Shown: piece by piece, positions 22,015-30,368 of the stretch | How positions within the stretch are numbered: position 1 is the first letter of the stretch | How the letters are laid out: each line of letters begins with the position of its first letter | Assembly: GCA_964405335.1 (NCBI GenBank) | Contig: CAYONP010000056.1 | Coordinates: 1-39,073 of the forward strand | Reading direction: 5' to 3' | Length of the DNA: 39,073 nt | From: CAYONP01 sp964405335 | GTDB lineage: Bacteria; Armatimonadota; UBA10988 | Position numbers and translations under genes: made by a program | The notes under the pieces: generated by a model | The model's input: only the letters and a program-made list of their open reading frames with translations | Databases searched by the model: none | Told to the model about the DNA's origin: nothing

Positions 22015-25000
22015 TCACTCCACCGCCGGCATGGTGTGCGGCAGGTGGTAGAGGTGCCCATCCTCCGCGCCGATCAGCAACTCGGGCACCCCGTCGCGGT
22101 TCCAGTCGACCACTGTCGGGCTGGTAGTGTGGCCGGCCAGGCGTTCGGGGGTCAAGTCACCGGCCAGGTGCATCGTCACCCGGCCGTTCGCCTCGCCTTC
22201 GTTGACCCACAGCTCCGCGCTGCGGCTGTTGGCGATCAGGTCGCGGTCGCCGTCGCCGTCCCAGTCGACCCAGCAGAGCTTGCGCCGGCCGCTGCGCCCG
22301 GCCTCGTTGGCGTTGAGCCGCAGCGGCGCGCCGGCCCGGTCGACGAACATCCGCTCGCCCGGCTGGAGCAGCTCCCCATCGCGGCGGAAGAGCGTCAGGT
22401 AGCCTTCGTGGTCGAGCACGACCAGGTCGCACGCGCCATCGCCGTCCCAGTCGAGCGCCACCGGCGTGGTGCGCCACTGCGTGGCCAGCTCGCGTGGGGC
22501 CGGCGTCCACCAGGTCCAGGCCGGCTTGGGCGGCGCTGCCGGCCAGGCTACCTCGACCGGCCGCGCCGGATCGAGCCCATCCTCGCCGCGGCGGTACCAC
22601 TGCACCCTGCCCCAGATGCTGTTGGCGATGATGTCCAGCCGGCCGTCGCCGTCCCAGTCGGCCACCGACACGGTGGTGTAGCCCCATTTGCGCTCGCACG
22701 GCCCCTGGATGCTGCCGTTCGGCCCGGCCTGCAGGCGGATCGTCTCGCCGCCGGCGGTCAGCCGCACGGGCGGCGCCCAGCGCGGCGGGTCGCCGCCGTC
22801 GAGGTTCTCCATGAAGCCGAGATAGCCCGCCGTGTTGCCGGCGATCAGGTCGTCGTCGCCGTCGCCATCCCAGTCGACCGACCAGGGCGTAACCAGCGCG
22901 CCGAACTTGACCGCCTCGGCCTCCTGGCGGAAGAACCGCGCCGGAGCAAAGACCGGCAGGCCGTCGTCGAGCGCGCCGGTGTGCTCATACCAGCAGACCC
23001 GGCCGTCCTCTTCGCCGCAGACGATGTCAGCGTCGCCGTCGCCGTCCCAGTCCACGGCGGTTGGGGTGATCATGCACAGCTCGGCCCGCTGCGGTAGCGT
23101 TCGCGCGGCGGCGAACTCGGGCGCCGTGGTCGTGCCGATGTTCGCGAAGTAGGTGAACGAGTCGACGAACTCGCCGCAGAGCAAGTCGAGGTCACCGTCG
23201 CCGTCGAAGTCGGCCAGGCAGGGCGAGGGCATGCCGTAGACATCGATTGCCTCGCCGGCGGCGGTCAGCGGCACCGGCTTGGCCCAGGTCGGCGCGGCGT
23301 CGGTGCCGTTGTTGCGCAGCCAGAAGACCAGCCCGTGCAGCGGGCCGCGGATCCAGTTGCCCAGCGCGTCGAAGGCGTTGTCCCAGCCGTAGTCGGACCA
23401 GTAGCCGACACCGACGATCAGGTCGTGCGCGCCGTCGCCGTCGAGGTCGGCCAGCTTCCACTGGTTGGCCCGCGGGCGCTCCCAGGCGACCGGCATCGCG
23501 GTCGGCGCGCCGAGGTCGACCGCCGGCGAATCGAGCCCGCGCGGGATGAACTCGGGGTAGCGCTTGCCCGGCGAGAGCACCACCGGCCGGCCGGCGACCT
23601 CACTGACCTGCAGGTTGCTCACCGCGGCGCTGATCCGGACCGCCGGTCGGAACACCGGGTCAGGCCCGCCGCCGGGGTTTTCGAAGTACCAGACGCCGTT
23701 GTAGGGCACGTCGGGGCAGGCGACGAGCAGGTCGAGATCGCCATCGCCGTCGAAGTCCATGGGCAACGGCCAGGCCCACAATCCGACGCCGAGGTCGACG
23801 GTCAGGCCGGGTTGGCGATACTCGACCCGCGTCACTTCGCCCCGGACCGGCAGGGCGAGCAGCAGCAGCGCGAGCGGCGCCAGGCGCCGAAGCCGCGAAG
23901 CCAGCAGGCCAACCAGGAAGATGGACATGGTTCCCACCACAATGGTCAGGTTGGTGTGCAGCGGGCTGCGCAGCCAGTCGGGCAGCAGCGCCAGCTTGGG
24001 CGAGAAGGTGGCCCAGGCGATCACCAGCACGCCGACAATCAGCCCGGCCAGCGCCGCGCCGCCGTCGGCGCGGCGGGCGACCAGGCCGAGCAGGAAGAGC
24101 CCCAACATGCCACCGGCGAAGATGCCCTGGAGCTGCCACCAGGCATCGAGCAGGCCCTGTGCCCGAATCATCGCCACCGCCGCGCCGGTGCCCAGCAGGC
24201 CCCACAGCAGCGTCGTGCCGCGCAGGAAGCGGAGTGAGTGCGCCTCTCCCGCGCCCGGCCGGACGTATCTCAGGTAGACGTCGCGGAGCAGGATCGTCGC
24301 CGAGCTGTTGAGGCTGGTGTCGACGCTCGACATGGTCGCCGCCAGGATCGCGGCGATGAGCAGCCCGGCCAGACCGCCGCGGAGCCGCTCGGCGATGAAG
24401 CGTGGGAGCATCTGGTCGCCGATGTCGGCGTCGCTCAGGCTGGCCGCGTCGACACCCTTGGTCACCGCGACCTGCGCGCGCACCGCCTGCTCGCTCTCGG
24501 GGTAAGCCTGGTAGTACGAGAAGAGACACGAGCCGATCAGGAAGAAGAGGAGGCTGACCGGCAGGTAGAGCAGCGCGCCGAGCCAGACCGAGCGGGTCGC
24601 CTGGCGCTCGTCGCGGGCGGCGTGATAGCGCTGCACATAGCTCTGGTCGATGCCGAAGTTGCCCAGGTTGATGAACAGCCCGTAGGCCAGCACGACCCAG
24701 AAGGTCGAGCTGGTCAGCGAGGCGCCGAACCCACCCAGGCCGAACTTCCCGGCCTGCCAAGCCGCGCCGACCGCCCGGGCCGGCCCGCCGGGCACGTCGA
24801 CCAGCAGCAGCACGAGCACCAGGATGGCGCCGCCGATCAGCACCAGGCTCTGGACCACGTCGGTCCAGATCACCGCCTCGATGCCGCCGAGCAGGGTGTA
24901 GAGCGTGATCAGCAGGCCGGCGACGACGATGATGGCGACCAAGTCCCAGCCGAGCAGCGCGTGCAGCGCCAGCGAGACGCCGAACAGGATGGTGCCGACC

Positions 25001-25395
25001 CGGGCGAGCTGCGTGAGCAGGTAGCAAGCGACCATGTAGAGTCGCGCCCACGGCCCGAAGCGTTGCTCGAGGTGGCTGTAGGCAGAGACGTCGCCGCTGC
25101 GCCGGTAGAACGGCACGAACCAGCGCACCGCCACCCAGGCCGCCAGCGGCAGCGAGAGACTGAACACGAGGTAGTTCCAGTTACCGCCGTAGACCTTGCC
25201 CGGCACGCCGATGAAGGTGTTGCTGCTCAGAAAGGTGCCGAAGATCGACAGCCCGACCGCCCAGCCGGGCAGCCGGCCGCCGGCGGCGATGAACTCGCTG
25301 GTCGAGCCGCTCCGGCGCACGAACCAGCAGCCGAAGGCGACCACGCCGGCGACATAGACCAGAACCACCACCGCGTCGGCCAGCGGGAGACTCAC
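22015..25395 (-). CDS. Na+/solute symporter (SSS family) fused to FG-GAP/VCBS repeat domain
   Basis: 1126 aa. Residues 1 to about 500 are an SSS-family sodium symporter with about 13 transmembrane segments (AGGRLPGWAVGLSIFGTFLSS near the N-terminus, ATMSSVDTSLNSSATILLRD in the core). At about 500-520, RLRRLAPLALLLLALPVRG looks like an internal signal sequence. From about 520 to the end there are nine Ca2+-type D-x-D/N-x-DG motifs (for example DFDGDGDLDLL, DWDGDGDDDLI) of an FG-GAP/VCBS propeller. The start GTG at 25395 is chosen for GAGGAG 6 nt upstream. Probably imports a sugar acid or similar solute; the repeat domain would lie outside the cytoplasm. Divergent from the sulfatase, 58 nt apart. 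Confidence 0.85.
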   Translation of the reverse strand: MSLPLADAVVVLVYVAGVVAFGCWFVRRSGSTSEFIAAGGRLPGWAVGLSIFGTFLSSNTFIGVPGKVYGGNWNYLVFSLSLPLAAWVAVRWFVPFYRRSGDVSAYSHLEQRFGPWARLYMVACYLLTQLARVGTILFGVSLALHALLGWDLVAIIVVAGLLITLYTLLGGIEAVIWTDVVQSLVLIGGAILVLVLLLVDVPGGPARAVGAAWQAGKFGLGGFGASLTSSTFWVVLAYGLFINLGNFGIDQSYVQRYHAARDERQATRSVWLGALLYLPVSLLFFLIGSCLFSYYQAYPESEQAVRAQVAVTKGVDAASLSDADIGDQMLPRFIAERLRGGLAGLLIAAILAATMSSVDTSLNSSATILLRDVYLRYVRPGAGEAHSLRFLRGTTLLWGLLGTGAAVAMIRAQGLLDAWWQLQGIFAGGMLGLFLLGLVARRADGGAALAGLIVGVLVIAWATFSPKLALLPDWLRSPLHTNLTIVVGTMSIFLVGLLASRLRRLAPLALLLLALPVRGEVTRVEYRQPGLTVDLGVGLWAWPLPMDFDGDGDLDLLVACPDVPYNGVWYFENPGGGPDPVFRPAVRISAAVSNLQVSEVAGRPVVLSPGKRYPEFIPRGLDSPAVDLGAPTAMPVAWERPRANQWKLADLDGDGAHDLIVGVGYWSDYGWDNAFDALGNWIRGPLHGLVFWLRNNGTDAAPTWAKPVPLTAAGEAIDVYGMPSPCLADFDGDGDLDLLCGEFVDSFTYFANIGTTTAPEFAAARTLPQRAELCMITPTAVDWDGDGDADIVCGEEDGRVCWYEHTGALDDGLPVFAPARFFRQEAEAVKFGALVTPWSVDWDGDGDDDLIAGNTAGYLGFMENLDGGDPPRWAPPVRLTAGGETIRLQAGPNGSIQGPCERKWGYTTVSVADWDGDGRLDIIANSIWGRVQWYRRGEDGLDPARPVEVAWPAAPPKPAWTWWTPAPRELATQWRTTPVALDWDGDGACDLVVLDHEGYLTLFRRDGELLQPGERMFVDRAGAPLRLNANEAGRSGRRKLCWVDWDGDGDRDLIANSRSAELWVNEGEANGRVTMHLAGDLTPERLAGHTTSPTVVDWNRDGVPELLIGAEDGHLYHLPHTMPAVE

Positions 25396-25453
25396 TACGC
25401 GCTCCTCGGCAGGCATCGCGCCGCGCCGACCGAACTCGGCCGCGGGGACGCCC

Positions 25454-26857
25454 ATGCGCGATCGGCCGGTGCCGCGTCAGATCCTCCTCCTGACCACCGA
25501 TCACCAGCGGTACGACTGCCTCGGCGCGGTCAATCCCGAGATCCAGACCCCGGTGCTCGACGAGCTGATCGCCGGCGGCGCGCTGTGCGAGCGGTGCTAC
25601 GTGCAGAACCCGGTCTGCATGCCGAGCCGCCACTCGTTCATGACCGGCCGTTACCCGACCAGCCTGGGCGTCGGCACCAACGGCATCGCGCTGCCCGAGC
25701 GCGAGCGCACGCTGGCCCACGCGCTCAGCGAGGCCGGCTGGTTCTGCGGCAATTACGGCAAGCTCCACTTCCTGCCCCACTTCGGCCGCGACCACACCGC
25801 GCCGCACCCGAGCTACGGCTTCGCCGAGCACCAGAACAGCGACGAGCCGGGCTGCTATGAGGATGCCTACATCCGCTGGGTGCGGGCCACCGACCCGGCC
25901 ATGGTCGCCCCCTGCCGCGTGCCGCTGCCCGGCATCGAGGACCGCGGCTGGTTCCGCCGCTGGGTCTTCGCCGCGCCCGAGGAGTTCTGCCACACCGCCT
26001 GGGTCGCCGACCGGGTGATCGACGCCATCCGCGCGCACCGCAACCAGCCGGCCCTGCTCTGCGGCGGCTTCTATGCCCCGCACCCGCCGTTCAACCCGCC
26101 GCAGCGCTGGCTCGACCGCTACGACCCAGCGCAGCTCAGTCTGCCCCGCCGGCGCGACGGCGAGGCCGACGACAAGCCACCACCGCTGCGCGCCATGCTC
26201 GAGCGCGCCGAGCCGGACGACGATGACACCTGGCGCGACTGCACCGCCTACTTCTACGCCATGTGCAGCCTGGTGGACCACCACGTCGGGCGGATCGTCG
26301 CCGCGCTCGACGAGGAGGGTCTGCTCGCCGATACGCTGCTCGTGTTCATGAGCGACCACGGCGACACGCTGGGCGACCACGGCCTGACCGGCAAGCACTG
26401 CAGCTTCTATGACTCCATCATGCGCGTGCCGCTGATCCTGCACTGGCCCAACGGCCTCGGCCCGGGCTTGCGGGTGACCGGCCTGGCCGAGGCGGTCGAT
26501 CTGATGCCGACGCTGCTCGAGGCGGCCGGCGTGGCGGTGCCGTTCGGCGTTCAGGGCCGCTCGCTCTGGCCGCTGCTCGACGGCGGCCCCGGCCGCGACA
26601 GCGTCTGGGCCAGCTTCTTCCAGTCGCACCGCCACCCGCTCAACGCGCAGATGGTCCGCACCGAGACGGCCAAGTACCTCCGCTACGGCCCGCACCACGG
26701 CGAGGTGCTGTACGACCTGGCCACCGACCCGGACGAGTTCGTCAACCAGGTGGCCAACCCGGCCTACACCGCGCTGCTGGCGGAGCTGCGCGAGCGGCTG
26801 CTGCGCCGGATGATGGATGGTCTCGACCCATTGCCCCGCCCGACGGCGCCGTATTAG
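25454..26857 (+). CDS. Sulfatase (formylglycine-dependent, S1 family)
   Basis: 467-aa sulfatase. Metal site TTDHQRYDCLG, formylglycine motif C55-M-P-S-R with GRYP, FMSDHGDTLGDHGLTGKH with metal ligands, and a MRVPLILHWP strand. Cys55 must be oxidised to formylglycine by a maturase, which is not in the window. No signal peptide is visible: the protein starts MRDRPVPRQILLLTTDH. It is therefore probably cytoplasmic, which fits desulfation of a substrate after uptake, perhaps through the divergent symporter. Substrate unknown (sulfated glycan fragments are typical). GGGGA lies 5 nt before the ATG. Confidence 0.92.
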   Translation: MRDRPVPRQILLLTTDHQRYDCLGAVNPEIQTPVLDELIAGGALCERCYVQNPVCMPSRHSFMTGRYPTSLGVGTNGIALPERERTLAHALSEAGWFCGNYGKLHFLPHFGRDHTAPHPSYGFAEHQNSDEPGCYEDAYIRWVRATDPAMVAPCRVPLPGIEDRGWFRRWVFAAPEEFCHTAWVADRVIDAIRAHRNQPALLCGGFYAPHPPFNPPQRWLDRYDPAQLSLPRRRDGEADDKPPPLRAMLERAEPDDDDTWRDCTAYFYAMCSLVDHHVGRIVAALDEEGLLADTLLVFMSDHGDTLGDHGLTGKHCSFYDSIMRVPLILHWPNGLGPGLRVTGLAEAVDLMPTLLEAAGVAVPFGVQGRSLWPLLDGGPGRDSVWASFFQSHRHPLNAQMVRTETAKYLRYGPHHGEVLYDLATDPDEFVNQVANPAYTALLAELRERLLRRMMDGLDPLPRPTAPY

Positions 26858-26942
26858 CGGCTTGTTGCCAACCGGCCGATCCCTTAACCGGCTCGCAGGA
26901 TCGCGTAACGGAGCCGTCGGCGAGGCTTCAGCGCCCGTTGCC

Positions 26943-26971
26943 TTGGCCGCTCGGCCGTCCGGCTCTATGCT
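26943..26971 (+). promoter_or_regulatory. Promoter of the OsmC-like gene
   Basis: TTGGCC (26943-26948), 17-nt spacer, TATGCT (26966-26971). Leader of about 90 nt. Nothing else is seen in 26858-27065. Confidence 0.5.
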
Positions 26972-27065
26972 CTGCGGCGTGGTTGGCGGGCGGCACGTGA
27001 GGCCGACCTGCGAAACACAAGTCAGAGCGACAAGTGGTGTGCGGAGACACCACGGAGGGTCAGAG

Positions 27066-27632
27066 ATGCAAGCGACGATGAGCAAGATGGTCAACGGCGT
27101 TGACGTGACGGCGATGTTCGAGGCGGTCGATCACATCCGGCGCGACCCATGCCTGGCGGCGTTCAACTTCCGCGTCAGAAACCGCTGGATGGGCGGCGGG
27201 CTGAACCAGACCACCATCAGCGACTTCAGCGGCGTCGGGACCGAGCACCAGCACGAGACGGGGTTCGTGGTCTACAACGACGAGCCGCCGGTGCTGCTCA
27301 GCGGCGACAAGGGTCCGAACCCGGTGGAGAACCTGCTCCACGCCCTGGCCGGCTGCATGACCACGGGGATCGTCTACCACGCCGCGGCGAAGGGGATCGA
27401 GATCCGCTCGATCACCTCGCGGTTCGAGGGCGACCTGGACCTGCGCGGGTTCCTCGGCATGGACCCGACGGTGCGCAGCGGCTACGAGCAGATCCGCGTC
27501 ACGTTCACCGTCGACGCCGACGCCACGCCCGAGCAGATCGAGGAGATCGTCAGCGCCGGCCCGCGCTACTCGCCGGTCTTCGACGTGGTCACCAACGGCA
27601 CCACGGTGAAGGTCACCGCCGAGAAGGCCTGA
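27066..27632 (+). CDS. OsmC/Ohr-family protein
   Basis: 188 aa. The family fold is shown by the ETGFVVYNDEPPVLLSGDKGPNP region, then NLLHALAGCMTTGIVYHAAAKG with the conserved peroxidatic-type Cys, and SPVFDVVTNGTTVKV at the end. Members reduce organic hydroperoxides, but only one of the two catalytic Cys is evident, so it may belong to the OsmC-like subgroup without proven activity. ATG 27066 has GGAGGG 6 nt upstream. Monocistronic, with its own promoter and a strong hairpin 22 nt after the stop. Confidence 0.85.
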   Translation: MQATMSKMVNGVDVTAMFEAVDHIRRDPCLAAFNFRVRNRWMGGGLNQTTISDFSGVGTEHQHETGFVVYNDEPPVLLSGDKGPNPVENLLHALAGCMTTGIVYHAAAKGIEIRSITSRFEGDLDLRGFLGMDPTVRSGYEQIRVTFTVDADATPEQIEEIVSAGPRYSPVFDVVTNGTTVKVTAEKA

Positions 27633-27653
27633 CCGCGAGCCTGGATCCGACGC

Positions 27654-27680
27654 GACGCCGCCCGGCAGCCGGGCGGCGTC
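27654..27680. terminator. Bidirectional hairpin terminator candidate
   Basis: Perfect 12-bp stem GACGCCGCCCGG / CCGGGCGGCGTC with loop CAG, between the convergent OsmC and SixA genes and touching the sixA stop. The T-run after it is weak (ACGCTTT). Confidence 0.6.
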
Positions 27681-28176
27681 ACGCTTTGGGGCCGCCCAGC
27701 CGGCGCAACTGCCGCGGCTCGAGCAGGTAGTGGAGCTGCGCGGCCGTCTGCGGCAGCCGGCTCAGGTCGACCGTCAGGTAGGCCAGACCGAGCTTCTTCA
27801 TCGCCACCTCACCGCTGCTAGCGCCAAGCAGCCGCTCGACGGCAAGCGAGAACTGCGGCTCATGGCCGACGACGATCACGGTCGACCGGCCGGGCAGTCG
27901 CGCCAGGGCGCCGAACAGCTCCTCGGGCGGGTAGCCGGCGAGCGTTTCCTCCTCGGTCACGGCGGCTCCGGGCAGGCACAGCTCGGCGGTCTCGCGGGCG
28001 CGGACCAGCGGGCTGGCCAACACATTGTCGAATCGCTCGACCAGCCAGGCCAGCGCCGGCGCGGCGGCGGCGCAGTCGGCCCGGCCCTTGTCGCTGAGGT
28101 AGCGTTCGGCGTCGCTGCGCACGCCGGGCGCGCCGATCTCGACCGCGTCGGCATGGCGTAGGAGGTAGAGCTCCAC
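27679..28176 (-). CDS. SixA-type histidine phosphatase
   Basis: 165 aa, histidine phosphatase superfamily. L-R-H-A motif at the N-terminus (YLLRHADAVE, His8), SPLVRARETAEL with the second Arg, and VIVVGHEPQFS with the second catalytic His. Length and LRHAxA form match SixA, which dephosphorylates phospho-His in proteins such as HPt domains; the actual target here is unknown. GTG 28176 is the only sensible start before the MELYLLRHA strand; no clear Shine-Dalgarno. Confidence 0.87.
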   Translation of the reverse strand: MELYLLRHADAVEIGAPGVRSDAERYLSDKGRADCAAAAPALAWLVERFDNVLASPLVRARETAELCLPGAAVTEEETLAGYPPEELFGALARLPGRSTVIVVGHEPQFSLAVERLLGASSGEVAMKKLGLAYLTVDLSRLPQTAAQLHYLLEPRQLRRLGGPKA

Positions 28177-28235
28177 GCTCGGCTCCGGCCCGTCGGCGCG
28201 AGGGTAACACCGCGCCGTCCGGCCGGCAACCGCGC

Positions 28236-28264
28236 TTGACCGGCCGCCGGGGGCGTGCGAGAAT
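28236..28264 (+). promoter_or_regulatory. Promoter of the HAD gene
   Basis: TTGACC (28236-28241), 17-nt spacer, GAGAAT (28259-28264). The in-frame TTG at 28236 is this -35 element, not a start codon. Confidence 0.55.
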
Positions 28265-28295
28265 GCCGCATCCCGAGCGGATCAGGAGCGGATCG

Positions 28296-29198
28296 GTGCC
28301 GTCGCGCCAGGACCTTCTCGACATGCCCCGCCGGCATGAGTTTTTCATCGGCATCGACTCCGACGGCTGCTGCTTCGACAGCATGGAGATCAAGCACAAG
28401 GAGTGCTTCATCCCCAAGATCATCGGGCACTGGGGCTGCCAGCCGGTGAGCAAGTTCGCCCGCGCGGCGGCCGAGTTCGTCAACCTCTACTCGAAGTGGC
28501 GCGGGGTCAACCGCTTTCCCGCCCTGCTGCTCACCTTCGACCTGCTGGCCGAGTGGGACGAGGTGAGCGATCGCGGTTGGCGACCGCCGGCGGTGCCCAG
28601 CCTGCGCGACTGGGTGGCGAACGAAGACAAGCTGGGCAATCCCGCGCTGGCGGCGGCGGTCGAGCGCACCGGCGACGTGGTGCTGCGCCGCGCGCTGGAC
28701 TGGAGCGAGGCGGTCAACGCGGAGATTGAGGCGATGGTCCACGACCTGCCGCCCTTCCCGCTGGTCCGCGAGTGCCTGGCCCAAGCCGCCGAGCAGGCCG
28801 ACCTGGTGGTCGTCTCGGGCACGCCGGGCGAGGCGCTCGAACGCGAGTGGGCCGAGCACGACCTGGCGCGTTACGTCCACAGTATCTGCGGGCAGGAGAC
28901 GGGCAAGAAGTCGCAGGTGCTGGAATGGGGCGCCGGCGGACACTACCACCCCGATCGGGTCCTGATGATCGGCGACGCGCCGGGCGATCTGGAGGCGGCA
29001 CGCAAGCACGGTTTCCGGTTCTACCCGATCAATCCCGGCGCCGAGGCGGCCAGTTGGCGCCGGCTGCACGACGAGTCGCTGGCGCGCTTCTTCGCCGGCG
29101 AGTATGCGGGGGAGTATGAGCAGTCGTTGATTGCGGAGTTCGACGCGCTGCTGCCGGAGCGGCCGGGGTGGGAGCCGTCGGCACGTTCGTCGAGCTGA
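28296..29198 (+). CDS. HAD-superfamily hydrolase
   Basis: 300 aa. Motif I GIDSDGCCFDSM (D21 nucleophile, D23 acid/base; Cys in the usual Thr/Val position), a helical cap of about 150 residues, motif II VVVSGTPGEAL, motif III Lys in GKKSQVLE, motif IV MIGDAPGDLEAA. Phosphatase or phosphoglycomutase-like; substrate unknown. GTG 28296 has AGGAG 7 nt upstream; ATG 28323 is a possible later start but has a poor ribosome-binding site. The following small gene starts 37 nt downstream and may share the transcript. Confidence 0.85.
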   Translation: MPSRQDLLDMPRRHEFFIGIDSDGCCFDSMEIKHKECFIPKIIGHWGCQPVSKFARAAAEFVNLYSKWRGVNRFPALLLTFDLLAEWDEVSDRGWRPPAVPSLRDWVANEDKLGNPALAAAVERTGDVVLRRALDWSEAVNAEIEAMVHDLPPFPLVRECLAQAAEQADLVVVSGTPGEALEREWAEHDLARYVHSICGQETGKKSQVLEWGAGGHYHPDRVLMIGDAPGDLEAARKHGFRFYPINPGAEAASWRRLHDESLARFFAGEYAGEYEQSLIAEFDALLPERPGWEPSARSSS

Positions 29199-29235
29199 GT
29201 TCGTTGAGAATCGTGCCGAGGCGGTGGAGCCGGCG

Positions 29236-29547
29236 ATGCAAGTGGTCAGAGACGAAACGTATGCCGCGAAGGTCGGGCGGTTCTACGGCGAGTATGTGGG
29301 TAGCGCGGACCTGGTCAAGACGGAGTCGGGGCAGAACGGCCGACGGAACGGGACGGTGGTGGAGGTGCACTTCTTCGTTCACGATGGGGAGTTGATCGCC
29401 TATGTGGCCGGGCAGGGCAAGCTGCAGGTGGCGGCCGCGGCGGTCGACGACGTGCTGTCCGAGTTGGAGACCTACGCTGAGGGGCAGGGCTTCCCGGGCG
29501 GGCCAAAGATCATCTTCACGGGGACACGATGGCGACGGTCCGCGTGA
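29236..29547 (+). CDS. Small protein of unknown function upstream of a HEPN gene
   Basis: 103 aa, soluble, no signal or membrane segment. MQVVRDETYAAKVGRFYGEY, a VEVHFFVHDGELIAYVAGQG beta-rich centre, an amphipathic helix (VDDVLSELETYAEGQG) and a GGPKIIFTGTRW end. I do not recognise the family. ATG 29236 has GGAG 6 nt upstream. It overlaps the next gene by 19 nt, so the two are coupled; as a small partner of a HEPN protein it could be an antitoxin, which is inference only. Confidence 0.6.
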   Translation: MQVVRDETYAAKVGRFYGEYVGSADLVKTESGQNGRRNGTVVEVHFFVHDGELIAYVAGQGKLQVAAAAVDDVLSELETYAEGQGFPGGPKIIFTGTRWRRSA

Positions 29548-30368
29548 CGTTCACGGCGCAGCTATCGGTGGCCCTGCCTGACGGGAACTACAGGGGCGTC
29601 GGGGTGTCTGCCGGCGCGCACGGGCTGACCACCTTCTCGCGCGTCGTCGAGGTCGATGACGCCGGCACCGTCGACCGCCAAAGCAACCTGGCGGAGGAAC
29701 TGCTGGATCTCGTCAATCGGCTGTTGCGCTGGTACCGCTACCTCACCAGCGATTTTGCGGTCACCGAGCTCACCCAGACACGCGTGGGCTACTTCCACTT
29801 CCGCGACGAGTCGGGTGATCCGTGGGGCCCGCAAGCGGGCAGATGGCAGCTCGCCTCGCCGAACCTGGCCATGGATGACGTCCACGATCCTGAGCAAACT
29901 CGTGACGAGCTGCTTGCGGCGCTTGCCGGTTCTGACGACCCGCCTGTCTGGCACCTGCTACTCGCCGACGCCCAACTCGCGCTCACGGAGGGCCGCTATC
30001 GAGAGAGCGTGCTCCACAGTTGGAGCGCCATCGAAAGCTGCTTCGGCTACCACTACCACCGCTGGGCCCGCGCACGAACCGACCTCAGCAGCGACGAGAG
30101 GCAGGGCCTCGTCGGCCGCGACATGAGCCTCGCCAACCAGATGACCGCCGGCCTGCGGTTCGTGGCCGGTCAATCGCTGCACGAGCTCCTCGGCGACGAC
30201 TGGATCCAGCGGCGACGGAGTTACCAGGCGCGCAACGCGATCGTCCACGAGGGCCAGGCAGCCAGCATTGCCGACGCCATGGGCTCGGTCGCCTTCGCCC
30301 AACGCGTGATCGAAGTCGTCGAACAGCTCGCCGCAGAGCGCCGGCAGAAAGCAGCCGACCATGCTTGA
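29529..30368 (+). CDS. HEPN-domain protein with canonical RNase motif
   Basis: 279 aa. The N-terminal ~125 residues (beta-rich, MATVRVTFTAQLSVALPDG) are unassigned. The C-terminal ~140 form a helical HEPN-like domain: WHLLLADAQLALTEGRY, then SWSAIESCF. The R235-N-A-I-V-H240 motif follows, an exact Rx4H with the polar residue after Arg that is typical of HEPN ribonucleases. Activity is inferred. ATG 29529 has GGGGA about 5 nt upstream. The end overlaps gnd by 8 nt. Lower GC at third positions here than in gnd suggests possible transfer, judged by eye. Confidence 0.7.
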   Translation: MATVRVTFTAQLSVALPDGNYRGVGVSAGAHGLTTFSRVVEVDDAGTVDRQSNLAEELLDLVNRLLRWYRYLTSDFAVTELTQTRVGYFHFRDESGDPWGPQAGRWQLASPNLAMDDVHDPEQTRDELLAALAGSDDPPVWHLLLADAQLALTEGRYRESVLHSWSAIESCFGYHYHRWARARTDLSSDERQGLVGRDMSLANQMTAGLRFVAGQSLHELLGDDWIQRRRSYQARNAIVHEGQAASIADAMGSVAFAQRVIEVVEQLAAERRQKAADHA

